Position numbers and translations under genes: made by a program. The notes under the pieces are model-generated. The model worked only from the letters and a program-made list of their open reading frames with translations, was not told the DNA's origin and did not search any database. Of a stretch of DNA of 15,000 nucleotides, positions 1 through 9,950 are shown piece by piece. Within the stretch, counting starts at the first letter, position 1, and each line of letters opens with the position of its first letter. This DNA comes from Chrysomallon squamiferum (taxonomy: Eukaryota; Mollusca; Gastropoda; Neomphalida; Peltospiridae): NCBI GenBank assembly GCA_012295275.1, contig CM022679.1, forward strand, positions 29,260,664 to 29,275,663. Reading direction: 5' to 3'.

Positions 1-59
1 AGCCAATTACTGCTGTTTTCTTTGTGTTAATTAAGTAATGTGTTTATTACTGTAACCAC

Positions 60-430
60 ACCCTAATTAACTCCCACCTCCTCCTGATCTGCCTACCCCC
101 CTTTCACTCCTCCTTTCTTCTAATCCCTCACCTCTTTAGCCTTTAACTTTCATTTCTGTCAACATTTTCACTTTCTTCTCTCCCCTTTTTTCTTTCATTC
201 ATTTTTTCCTCTCATTTTTTTTTATATCTATCTGTTCTTTTTTTTTACCTTCCTCCTCAATTTCTTACCTTTATCCTTTTTCTTTCTTACCTTCATACCT
301 TCCCTTTCTTACCTTCATACCTTCCCTTTTTTACCTTCATTCCTCCCCTTTCTTACCTTTCCCCTCCCCTCCTTTTTTTTTTCTCCCTTCATACCTTCAC
401 CTTTCTTACCTTCTTCACCCCTTTCACACA
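60..430. repeat. Polypyrimidine/polypurine tract
   Basis: The + strand is almost entirely C and T for about 370 bases, with runs of T and CCTT/CTTT motifs and only scattered purines. Such strand-asymmetric tracts can form triplex (H-DNA) and are common in non-coding animal DNA. It lies upstream of the possible promoter. No gene is seen here. Confidence 0.8.
243..374. repeat. 22-bp pyrimidine minisatellite
   Basis: The tetramer TTAC followed by CTT recurs at 265, 287, 309, 331 and 353, exactly 22 bases apart, with a diverged copy at 245. The unit reads approximately CCCTTTCTTACCTTCATACC. Later units drift into plain C/T. It is a local tandem array inside the wider polypyrimidine tract. Confidence 0.75.
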
Positions 431-519
431 TCTTCAAGCAACAACCCTCTGGCTGTTAAAAAAAACAAAAAACCCCTAAAATAATCACTCAACCGTATCA
501 TTCATGCTTCAGAAATCAT

Positions 520-660
520 AACAATCCCTGACATCTTTTGGCAGCCAATGAAATCGCAGGTCACTGTCTAGTGGCAAGCCCGGAATCTCTCGTTTGTTCA
601 TTGAGCAGTTTTGCTATCGCCTGTGAGAGATCAGACACACACACAGAGAGAAAGAACTCG
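520..660 (+). promoter_or_regulatory. Candidate promoter region
   Basis: This stretch is richer in G and C than its surroundings and carries a CCAAT box at 545-549 (context GCAGCCAATGAAA). It sits between the polypyrimidine tract and the putative first exon. No convincing TATA box is visible, so the start site cannot be placed. The call rests on composition, one CCAAT and the donor downstream at 992/993; it is an inference. Confidence 0.3.
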
Positions 661-992
661 GCTGCAGTTTTGTGAAGGGAGAAAACAAATTTAAAAAAAA
701 AAAAGTACTCTCATGATAATAATGAGACCAGGTGAAACAGCCGTTTGACTGAGTTACCTCAGTTTTATTTCTGGATAAAGGATTTACTGGCTGATAAAGC
801 AGAGGGGAAAAAAAAAACCCTGTGAACTATCACACTGTTAATACACACACTACTACTGAGTGTGTGTGTGTGTGTATGTGTGTGTCTGTGTGTAAGGTAA
901 TAGCTACAGGCAGTCTGACTGGACGGATATAGAACACAGGAGTTTAAAGGAAATAACACATCAAATTTTAGCCTGTTGCTGGCGACATAAAG
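660..992 (+). other. Putative non-coding first exon (5' end unknown)
   Basis: The interval ends in AAG followed by GTGAGT at 993-998, a perfect animal 5' splice site. It has no long ORF on the + strand. Short reading frames exist, for example ATG at 713 running 11 codons to TGA at 746-748, and another ATG at 875 within the GT repeat. It would form a 5' UTR exon joined to the coding exon near 10,865. The upstream boundary is arbitrary. A weaker donor-like AAG|GTAATA lies at 894/895. Confidence 0.3.
860..893. repeat. (GT)n microsatellite, interrupted
   Basis: A GT dinucleotide run is interrupted by single A and C substitutions. It lies inside the putative first exon. Confidence 0.9.
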
Positions 993-998
993 GTGAGT
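990..998 (+). other. Strong 5' splice donor AAG|GTGAGT
   Basis: The match to the metazoan donor consensus (MAG|GTRAGT) is complete, with the cut between 992 and 993. It is the best donor I noticed upstream of the coding exon. Which exon it belongs to cannot be proven without transcript data. Confidence 0.45.
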
Positions 999-1119
999 GT
1001 GATTAAATGAAACATTATTAAGCTGTGTGGGATATATATTGATATTTCATAGTGTGCACTCTCTTTAGACAGTTTCTGAAGTAAGTTTAATAAAGTTCAG
1101 CTTGTTGCTTTTGACATGT

Positions 1120-1127
1120 GTATATAT

Positions 1128-1166
<39 letters not shown>
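1120..1166. repeat. (TA)n microsatellite
   Basis: A TA run, pure from 1131 to 1166, is preceded by TATATATGTT and followed by a short CACACA. Confidence 0.95.
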
Positions 1167-1172
<6 letters not shown>

Positions 1173-1631
1173 GTATGACACAAAATAGTGTAATATCTAT
1201 TAGTATAATAATAGTGTTTATAACAGTATAATTATATATTTAATGGCAGCTGATCAATTTTTTTTTTTTTTGACTATCAAATATATATATATACATGTAT
1301 TTTAATATGTATTTAAACATACAGATATTTTGCTATTTCCTTATATTATTTAGGACAAATAAAAGCAGTTGTTTAAAATACACTGATGTGATAGTTTATT
1401 CTGTGTATGTTTTGTTGTCTGTGAGTATTATACAGAGGTGCATTTAAAGCATTTTACATGTCTGTGAGATTGTCACTGTGTATGTGTGTGTGCGTGTAAA
1501 AAAAAAACAACACATTAAATCCAACCTGTTGGTCACTACAAGTTAAATTAAAACACTTACTACAGGCTGTGTGCCACATGCATATACACTCAAATACACA
1601 AACTCATATACACTCAAACTCACATGCATTC

Positions 1632-1679
1632 CACACACAAAAACACACACACACACACACACACATGCACACACACATA
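1632..1679. repeat. (CA)n microsatellite
   Basis: A CA array is interrupted by AAAA and ATG. It has the same strand orientation as the array at 2090. Confidence 0.95.
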
Positions 1680-2088
1680 CCAAAAAAACAATATTAATTC
1701 TTCATCACTGCTTTTTAAATCCATCTAAGAAATAACTAATTAATTATCCTAAATTACGTTTTTAAAATATCTAATTATTTTCGGCGTTTGTTGATTCGGG
1801 GGGTAATGTTTGAGAAGATAAAATCAATACTGTGAGCAGAGTTCTGCTGTTTCGTACATTCATCTAACAGGAGGGTGTAACAGTAATTATCTTGTTACTA
1901 ATGTGATCTATTACTCAGGCTGCACTGTTGCATGTTATGTAGTCTGTAGATAATATCTCATTAATAATGTTAGCACTGAGCTCTGTGGTGTGGGTCATTT
2001 CATACTACTGACACAGAATCCGATACAAGAGAACAGTTTATAGACTTTGTTATCAGAATATTACTGTGTTATTTGATCTAAAAATTAG

Positions 2089-2089
<1 letters not shown>

Positions 2090-2149
<60 letters not shown>

Positions 2150-2204
2150 AGACATACACACACATACACAGACATACACACATACTTACATACATACACA
2201 TACT
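2090..2204. repeat. (CA)n microsatellite with degenerate CATACA tail
   Basis: CA is pure from about 2090 to 2144. It then degenerates into CATACACAGA and TACATACA variants up to about 2204. On the same strand, long GT arrays lie at 2748 and 2921, so a transcript would hold complementary arms. Confidence 0.95.
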
Positions 2205-2223
2205 TTCACACCTAAGACAAAAA

Positions 2224-2226
2224 TCT

Positions 2227-2258
<32 letters not shown>

Positions 2259-2275
2259 TTTTCTTTCATGTCACA
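2224..2275. repeat. (TC)n microsatellite
   Basis: TC is pure to about 2248, followed by degenerate TCTCTTTTTC. It is the only sizeable CT-orientation dinucleotide array in the window; the four longer arrays downstream are all GA on this strand. Confidence 0.9.
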
Positions 2276-2303
2276 CAAGCACTGATTTACATTATAAAAA
2301 TCC

Positions 2304-2331
2304 AAAAAAAAAAAAAAAAAAAAAAAAAAAA
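2304..2331. repeat. Poly(A) run
   Basis: This is an uninterrupted run of about 28 A, followed by TTAAAAAAA. No retroelement body or target-site duplication is evident upstream, so I treat it as a simple repeat. Confidence 0.85.
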
Positions 2332-2747
2332 TTAAAAAAAAGAAAACAATATTTATATGACACGAAATACAGATGTGAACTCAGACCCCAAATCAGCCAT
2401 TTTCTAAACGAGACATTTTCAAATACATCCAGAGGATTATTTTAACTGTCAGTAAAGTTTAAATCCCTCTGAGAATTTTCAACACCAGAGGATACAATAC
2501 TGGGAGTTTATTGTACATTTTTGTTGTTAAAGGATTGTTGATAGGGAAATATTACTGAGCAATGGCTGGGTTATTTTCGTGTTCAGTCATGCATAACACA
2601 TCATTGAGTGTCATGGTACACTGATTTTTACAGGTACGATGGAAATCTGTCATATCATATTAAATTACTGCAGCTTTGTTGTCTGTGGATTTTGAACCTG
2701 TGTAGATATACATGTACATATTAAATATGTTTTATGTGTGTCGGTGA
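2332..2747. other. Non-coding interval, mixed composition
   Basis: This is less repetitive sequence with no ORF of note. TTTTTACAG followed by GTACG around 2625-2638 looks like an acceptor and a donor placed back to back. I see no exon between them. Confidence 0.5.
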
Positions 2748-2767
2748 TGTGTGTGTGTGTGAGTGTG

Positions 2768-2825
<58 letters not shown>
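2748..2825. repeat. (GT)n microsatellite
   Basis: About 78 bases of GT with a few GAGTGT interruptions near 2761-2775. It is complementary to the CA arrays at 1632 and 2090. Confidence 0.95.
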
Positions 2826-2827
<2 letters not shown>

Positions 2828-2912
2828 CAGATTCAAATGCTGCATATTAATCAGGTGTTATATATGTACTTACGTACAAGTATATGAGTCTGTGAACATG
2901 TACTAATGTACA

Positions 2913-2914
2913 TG

Positions 2915-2957
<43 letters not shown>
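2913..2957. repeat. (GT)n microsatellite, second array
   Basis: GAGTGTGAGT passes into pure GT until 2957, about 90 bases downstream of the first GT array. Confidence 0.95.
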
Positions 2958-2960
<3 letters not shown>

Positions 2961-3036
2961 GTTGTATACAGGTACATCTAAGCATGTATGCAATAGTGTA
3001 TGTATGTGTTTATGTATGTATAATACCATGATGCTG

Positions 3037-3061
3037 TTACTACTACTACTACTACTACTGT

Positions 3062-3132
<71 letters not shown>

Positions 3133-3151
3133 ATAATAATAATAATAATAA
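3037..3151. repeat. (TAC)n/(TAA)n compound trinucleotide array
   Basis: About 30 TAC/ACT units, with a single CTGTT interruption near 3059, switch at about 3131 to TAA units that end at about 3151. A reading frame across it encodes a leucine run followed by isoleucine. This is a repeat artefact, not a protein. Confidence 0.95.
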
Positions 3152-3829
3152 ATACTAATAATTATGAAAAAAAGAAGAATCGAAACAAAAGAAATTATTT
3201 CACTGTTTGCAATAATTAATAATACACAAACATTTAAGAAATACTGATATATATATATATATATATATATATACACTTCATTTAGAAATAAAAACAACTG
3301 CATAAATAAAATAAAAAGAAAAAAGAAATAAAATACCTATATAGTTATCACCAAGGTGACAAACAAATACATACATTGTTTACCTTAAAGTCACAAATAA
3401 CAAAAACAAAATTAAAAATGCATAAAAGAAAGAAAATAATAATTAAACAAGAACAAGAGAAAGGAACTTATGAAGGAAATTTTATTATAATTAGAATTCA
3501 AAAACATGTTTTTTTTTTGTGTTTTTTTTTACTCCATCTCCTTTATACTAAAACATGTCTAAAATCAATTCTAAATGTTTTTTATAACATTTCCTCTTTG
3601 TCTGTCATTCAGCTACTGCTCAGGTACAAAGTGCTAAAACTTTTGTGTTCAATAAGTTCTATTAATAGCTCTGCTTAAGCTGAACCCACAAGGAACCCCA
3701 CCCATTCGATCTTCACCTAGGAGACAGTTGCCATCTTGTCTAACTATTCATGTTGTTATTGCCCATCAAAGTTGTTATGGGTTAGCAATAAACTTCACAG
3801 TGAAAGTTAATAATAAAATGTTTTATTCC
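3152..3829. other. A-rich non-coding interval
   Basis: No gene is seen. It includes (AT)n at 3247-3273, A-rich filler and T runs near 3508-3530. Short reading frames here are rich in K, I and N or in F and L, as expected by chance at this base composition. The stretch 3676-3790 is somewhat more complex but shows no coding signal. Confidence 0.6.
3247..3273. repeat. (AT)n microsatellite
   Basis: This is a pure AT run ending in ACACTTC. Confidence 0.9.
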
Positions 3830-5270
3830 TTGTGTAAATTCTGCCAAGCTTAGAAGAGCATTATTAAATGATTCAAGAATGATAAAATGTTAATAAAAAG
3901 AGTTATTTATTTCTTAAATTTCTACCTAGTTTATAACAGCATCGTCAAGAATAAAATATTATTATTAATAAAACAGATATATTTCATATTTAAATCCCAC
4001 CCAGATTTGAAGAGCATTATAAAATTACGATCCAAGAATAATAAAACTAATATCTTCTTTTGTAAATCCCACAGAGTTTACAATACCTCTTTTAAATTAT
4101 GATTAAAAGATAATAAAATATTAATAATAAAATGAATACCCGTCTCCTTAAATAGGAGAAGAGTATGGTTATGTCGAGATGTCGTAAAAGAAATGTAAAG
4201 TCTTGTTATTATAATAATTTAAATTTACTGCACCAAAATACATCGTTATTGCTTTTTTTTTGCATAACAAAGACTTTTCTTTTGTGTATGTAAGAAAAAG
4301 AAAAAAAGAAGCTGCATCTATAGACACCATTGTATTATTTTCAATAAGAAACAAGGAATCTCTTTTAAGATCATTCCCATAGACAGAAAAAAAAGAAGAA
4401 GATTTTTGATAAATCAGTAAAGGAGCAATGGTTGGAATGTGAAAAAGTATTAAATGATAAAATTAACAGTATATGCTGGGTATTATAGTTTCACCAAACA
4501 TGATATTATGATTACCATACAATTCAGAAATGTACTTGGGGGAAAATAAATAGTAATAATAAAATAAAAGATATTTATCTTTCTTAAATTCCACCAGGTC
4601 TTTAAAAGCACATTTAATACAACTCAAGTGCATGGCAGTTGCGAGTGTTATTGATATCATTTAAAATCAGATTTGAATCAGATATGAAGAACTTAATTAT
4701 ACAATTCAAGAACATTAATATATATCTGTTTTATTTCTTATTTGAATTCCACCCAGTTAATAAAAGAACCGTCTTGTCTCTGATTTACAATTATGAAACA
4801 TGAGGTCCATTCTCGTCGCTAAATCCCTCCCAGCTCAGAGGAGCATGGATAAATGATTTAGGAAAAAGATAAAATACAAGTATTATTTCCTTCTCGCCTT
4901 CTTAAATTCCATCCAGATTAGAAGAGCACTATTTAAACATAATAAAATTTGACTTTTATTTTGTTCTCGCGCACTGCACTAGTTACAAGAACATGTCCAT
5001 AAAAATAACAAGAGTTTTATTTACACTGAAACATGACTTTTATTCTGGCCTTAAATTTCACACAGATTAGAGGTGCATCATTAAGAAATGATTTAAGGAC
5101 TATAAAAATGAGACTGTGTGTATTTTTCTTAAATGGTGTCAAGTCTTGTGATTTTAACCACGTATAATTTGCGTATTTATTAGTTTATTGTGAAAACAAC
5201 AAAAATGTTTATTTAAATATCTTTATACTTCACTTGTTAAATTCCTCCAAACTCTTGAGTGGCGTAAAAT
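3830..5270. repeat. Degenerate tandem repeat, unit about 70-90 bp
   Basis: A recognisable module recurs: TTTCTTAAATTCCACCCAG, then GATTAGAAGAGCATTATTAA, then ATGATTCAAGAATGATAAAA. Copies begin near 3832, 3908, 3980, 4053, 4141, 4578, 4660, 4731, 4819, 4900, 5040, 5118 and 5230. Most neighbours are 71-88 bases apart. The middle (about 4170-4560) is more decayed but holds fragments such as TTTCACCAAACATG near 4490. The copies differ widely, so the array is old. I do not recognise it as a known element and see no coding capacity. Copy limits were judged by eye. Confidence 0.7.
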
Positions 5271-5738
5271 TTGTCTTTTCTTAATCATTATTTATATAGT
5301 AGTTATTTAAAAATAAATAAATAAATTTCAAAATGAAAAAATGTTAATAATAAAAAAATCAACAGACAAACAAATAAAGAAATAAATTAAATAAATAAAC
5401 AGAAACCTCATATTTAATTTATTTATGTAATAAAACTAAAATGTAATAGGATGCCATTTTAATCTTCTAAAAAAGATAGTAAAATTTCTGCTAAATGTGT
5501 GTTTGAAAAACATAAAAAATAAATTTAAATAAAAAATGAAAATGAACAAAAAAAATGAAAATTTTATTATGCATCCATTAGAAGTCTTCCCAGAAATGAT
5601 GATTATTTTGTATCGAATTTCACTTAATATTACTGTTTACGATTACAGAAAAAACTAAATTTAAATTTAAACACATTCAAACCAGAAAATGAAACAAAAA
5701 TGTAATTATTATAAAAGTGAATATTAAACCATAAATGA

Positions 5739-5822
5739 AAAAAAAAAATAAAATAAAATAAAATAAAATAAAAAATAATAAAAATAATAATAATAAATAG
5801 ATTAATAAATAAAATAAAAACA
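5739..5822. repeat. (AAAAT)n/(AAT)n degenerate microsatellite
   Basis: An A run leads into AAATA pentamers, then AATAAT trimers and AAATAAATA units. Confidence 0.85.
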
Positions 5823-5909
5823 ATTAAAAAAAAGAAAAGAAAAGCAATAATTTAAATCATATTTGTAAGAGATTCTATAAAAACTTCTGTACGACACAAA
5901 AATCAGAAG

Positions 5910-5929
5910 AATTTCAAAATTTTGAAATT
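5910..5929. repeat. 20-bp perfect palindrome
   Basis: The sequence AATTTCAAAATTTTGAAATT is its own reverse complement. It contains no simple dinucleotide repeat, although AT-richness raises the chance of random occurrence. Confidence 0.85.
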
Positions 5930-7142
5930 TACTAAAACTGACACCAGTGACACAAAACAACATCAAAATTGAAATGTCAGTAAAAATAAACAAAGTCAGT
6001 ATTTCTTTTTCTTTTTCGTAAGCTGTTCACTGTACCCTCTTTCCAACTGCATTTATCTAAATTAAACCTTTTACTTGCAAATTAATTTCAGTAGAAACAC
6101 TGCCAGTACTGGACATTTAAATTGTATTTTTCTTCTTTTCTGTAATTGTTAAGAGGCAATGTCATGAAATATAAGCGTTTGTTTTTTTACACAGATCTCG
6201 TTAAATGAGTAAAATTTTATGCCTGAAATTTTTCAAATGTAAACAGCAGCATTTATTTTTGTAGTTTAAAAGGAATTAAAGTGGGATTTGCGAAGGGTTT
6301 GCTTCTGTTCAGCTATTGACTTAAAACATTCAATCTGTTTTTTTTTTTTAATTTACATTTTCATCTGCTTCTCCTTTTTCCATTTTTCCTTAAATTAACC
6401 CTTTTTTTTTTCTTTCAAAAAACCTATTTTTCTCACCTGTCATTGTACATTGAAAAAAATTAAAAATTTAATTTTGAAGTAAATATTAAAAAAATAATCT
6501 CATTTTTTAAAAATCTATACTTTTATATTTGCTCGATTTTATTACTTTAAAACAAATTTTATTATCATCATTTATTTATTTTTCTATTTTCTTTCTACAT
6601 TTTCTCATCTATCATGCTGCTTCATAAGAAAATTAAAAAGCTCATTTGTAAAAAAAAAAAAAAAAGTATAGTGTTTTACGTCTGCTACTTTTTATTACTT
6701 TTTCATTTTTTTTTTTTAAATTTCTCCCTGCTGTTTTGAGGCTTCACACTAGTATTTTGTGCTGCCTTACAAGTACATCACACTTGTTTCCGTTTGAGAC
6801 AGAGAGAAAAAAAAGAAGTCTTAAAGGGGAAGGAATTGTGTGTGTTGTGAAGCTCGGAATCGAGGATTGTAAAGTTAAACATGAGTCGATCAACTGCAGG
6901 TTTTGTGTTTTCTGAGTCTTTTCACTGGAAGCTTTGTTTCCTCTTCTCTTCATGTTCACAGAAAGTTGGGGGTTTTTTGTTTTGTTTTTGCTGTGTGGTA
7001 AATGATTTAGTGTGTGAAAAGAAAATGATTCAAACTTCTTCATGTTTTTTTTTATCTTCTTCAAAATTTTTATTCTTTTTTTTTGTTAACAGAAATAGAA
7101 GATTTGTGAATTGAAGAGGTAAAATTAATGTAAGCAAAAGAG

Positions 7143-7146
<4 letters not shown>

Positions 7147-7233
<87 letters not shown>
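7147..7233. repeat. (GA)n microsatellite, array 1
   Basis: About 87 bases of uninterrupted GA. It is the first of four long GA arrays in the same orientation. Confidence 0.98.
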
Positions 7234-7235
<2 letters not shown>

Positions 7236-8400
7236 AGTTGTTTGGAGATGGGATTTGAGAAAGAGTTAAAATAATACAGAGATCATTTTGTTTTCATCTA
7301 CATATTTATATATTATCCATTAGTGATAAAGCAAGAAAAGAATTTTAAAAAATAAATAAATAAATCATTCTAATTTCAAAAATCAATAACAATTTCTGTA
7401 ACAGCATTTTATTTTATCTCTGTACCATTACCTGACAAACAAAACAGTCACCCAAACAACAAGAACAACACAAATAAACGAAGAAACAAAAAAATAAAAC
7501 AGAAATTAAGACATCTTTGTTTCTGTATCGTTTTGTTTTCTACCTGTACGTCTGACAAAGAATAACGAGAAAATAAAAAAAAGAAGAACTATAGAAAATG
7601 ATTTGTAAAACGTGAAAAAATTAAATAATAATAAAAAAACAAAGATGAGTTTAGAAAAAAGAAGATTTGTTTACGACAGTCAATGAGCTGTGATTCAGGC
7701 TCAGTTGTCTTTCAACGCGATTACTTCATCGTCCGCTCAACAAGGTGAATGAGTCTAACAGCTTTCAGCAGCCACAGAAAAATCTATACCTTCTTATCAT
7801 CATTTCTTTGTACGTTTTTTTTTTTTTTTAATCATTTAAAACTTGAACATCCTTTATTCCTTTTTCTTTATTTTATCTTCTTAACCAGTTAACTTTTTAT
7901 CATCCTTTTTTTCTCATTTTGTTTTTAATCAGTTACATTTTAACATCCTTTTTTCTTTTTCTTTATAATTATTATTATTATTATGAATGAAACCATTAAT
8001 TCAAATGCATCAAGAGTTGAGCATTTATTAAAGTTATCATTATTTTTCTCATTTATTTATTTATTTTGTTTTATTTTGTTTTATTTCATTTTATTTTTAA
8101 ATTTTTAATTAATTTTTTTTTCTCTCTCCATTTCTGGTTGATGCTACTGGAAACTGGAGAGTTACCTTCAGGGGCAGATTACTGTTGTTATTTCAAGCTG
8201 CTAGATATATTAAGATGCTAGTGCAAGTTTTGATAACAGCATCTGTTTGCCTAGATAACATGGAATAACAAAAAGTGATGAGGAAAATATAAATGATGAC
8301 ATTAATAAAGATTTGTGCCAAAAACAGACAAAGTCTGTGCCAATCAAAACAAAGTGCGTTTAGCAGATTTCCTACAGTGTAACTTGGATTACATACAAAC

Positions 8401-8404
<4 letters not shown>
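7234..8404. other. AT-rich non-coding interval
   Basis: It is A-rich to about 7660 and T-rich from about 7800 to 8130, with TTTTA pentamers near 8060-8097. A short, more complex patch at 7675-7790 contains CAACGCGATTAC and TGAGTCTAAC (one base from an AP-1 site). No gene is seen. Confidence 0.6.

Positions 8405-8477
<73 letters not shown>
8405..8477. repeat. (GA)n microsatellite, array 2
   Basis: About 73 bases of pure GA. Frames through it give Glu-Arg on + and Leu-Ser on -, which are not real proteins. Confidence 0.98.
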
Positions 8478-8479
<2 letters not shown>

Positions 8480-8639
8480 AAACGGAAAGACAGAGTGAAG
8501 AGAGACAGAAAATTCAACTAACTCAGTACTGTGTAAATAATTTCTTTCCTTGCATAGCTCAACTTTATGTAAAAAAAAAAAAAAAAACATTTATCATTTC
8601 TTTTCCTTGAAAGATATTTATACTGTATTTAACAAGTAT

Positions 8640-9010
8640 CGAAATTCTGGTCTGCACTGTAATCAAGGCTATCACAAACTGGATTAATATTCATGAATTG
8701 CACAACAGGTCCCCGAACCCTGCCATGAAAAGCCCCTTTACCATGGCTGGCCTGAATAGATAGCTGTCCCATCACAATAGGGGGCAGACCATGTTAAAAT
8801 GGGGCAGACCATGTTAAAATGGGCCAGCCCCTCGTCACCCCAGTCAAAGGTTTGAGGATTCGGTCACTAAACGCTGTCCTGGCCACTGCTGTGAATGTGG
8901 GCTATCTGGTCACGGGTGGGCAGTCTGGGTGGGTGGGGGAGACAATAGTCCTTGTTAGGCCGGTTATAGCTGACAGAGAGAGAGTGACAGGACTACCTGA
9001 GTGAACCGTT
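8640..9010. promoter_or_regulatory. GC-elevated intronic island, candidate regulatory element
   Basis: This block of about 370 bases has clearly higher G+C and sequence complexity than the AT-rich DNA on either side. Near its left edge are GGATTA (an Otx/bicoid-type site, 8681-8686) and ATTGCACAAC at 8697-8706, which fits the C/EBP consensus RTTGCRYAAY. An exact 20-bp duplication follows at 8781-8820. It could be an intronic enhancer, an unannotated exon or part of an unknown transposon. Its 61-codon frame (8819-9004) begins inside the duplication and shows no domain. Confidence 0.35.
8781..8820. repeat. Exact 20-bp tandem duplication
   Basis: GGGGCAGACCATGTTAAAAT occurs twice head to tail with no mismatch, and GGGCCAG continues as a partial third start. 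The identity implies a recent duplication. Confidence 0.95.
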
Positions 9011-9083
9011 TTGTGAAGAGGTTAGTTTTGTGACATGTGACAAGTTACTGTAATGTGTTAAATACGAATTTTGTTAATTAATT

Positions 9084-9594
<511 letters not shown>

Positions 9595-9725
9595 TTTAAC
9601 AGTGCTTGTTAATTTGCATTCATCACCCCGGTAGGAGCCACCTGGGAGATGTTGGGTGTTGTGTAACACACCCTGGCTAATTGGCTTTTCCAGCCCGGCT
9701 CATTAATTACAACAAGATGACAACA
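9595..9725. promoter_or_regulatory. Candidate enhancer-like motif cluster
   Basis: A short, complex, GC-elevated island sits between AT-rich flanks. It contains a perfect POU octamer in reverse (ATTTGCAT, 9612-9619), a CACCTG E-box (9639-9644), a homeodomain-type TAATTG (9678-9683) and TAATTA (9704-9709). An imperfect hairpin GGGTGTT...AACACACCC lies at about 9654-9673. The motif density resembles developmental enhancers, but single motifs occur by chance; conservation would decide. Confidence 0.35.
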
Positions 9726-9791
9726 ATGGACTTTTCATAATAATAAATACCATCATCATTAATCAGAAGTAAAGAAAAAAAAAAATCATAT

Positions 9792-9799
<8 letters not shown>

Positions 9800-9888
<89 letters not shown>

Positions 9889-9906
9889 TTGAGAGAGAGA
9901 GAGAGA
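9800..9906. repeat. (GA)n microsatellite, array 4
   Basis: Pure GA runs to 9885, then TAGTT, then a further GA run to about 9906. It ends about 45 bases before the 40-bp minisatellite. Confidence 0.97.
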
Positions 9907-9950
9907 ATAAAGCTAATCAATGGCTAAAGATTGCATCAAAAGCCTAATAA

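Larger units (their letters stand above)
999..2089. other. AT-rich non-coding DNA with short repeats
   Basis: No gene is visible. The stretch includes (TA)n at 1120-1166, a T run at 1258-1271, a CA array at 1632-1679 and a more complex, less repetitive part at about 1780-2060. Within that part is a perfect 6-bp inverted repeat GTAACA...TGTTAC (1877-1898) around an AT-rich spacer. Confidence 0.6.
5271..7146. other. AT-rich filler, A-rich then T-rich
   Basis: From about 5280 to 6000 the + strand is dominated by A, with AAATA/AAAAT repeats at 5739-5822. From about 6300 to 7100 T runs dominate. No splice-bounded exon or credible ORF is seen. Reading frames at 6744-7064 (-) and 6881-7114 (+) overlap each other and are low-complexity translations. 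A 20-bp perfect palindrome lies at 5910-5929. Confidence 0.6.

Noticed and set aside
2304-2331. Poly(A) tail of a retroposed element
   Set aside because: No reverse-transcriptase frame, tRNA-like head or flanking target-site duplication could be identified.
2847-3219. Frames reading Thr-His, Cys-Val and poly-Leu
   Set aside because: They are translations of the GT and TAC microsatellites.
3376-4102. 100- and 71-codon + frames
   Set aside because: They have the K/I/N/F/L composition expected by chance. The second lies within the degenerate tandem repeat.
6744-7114. Overlapping frames on both strands (106 and 77 codons)
   Set aside because: They are low-complexity translations rich in K, N and S or F, L and S from A/T-rich DNA, without supporting signals.
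8315-8590. Frames reading Glu-Arg or Leu-Ser repeats
   Set aside because: They are translations of the GA microsatellite.
8819-9004. 61-codon + frame in the GC-elevated island
   Set aside because: It starts inside a 20-bp duplication, lacks any recognised domain, and has no convincing splice or promoter context. Kept only as part of the island description.
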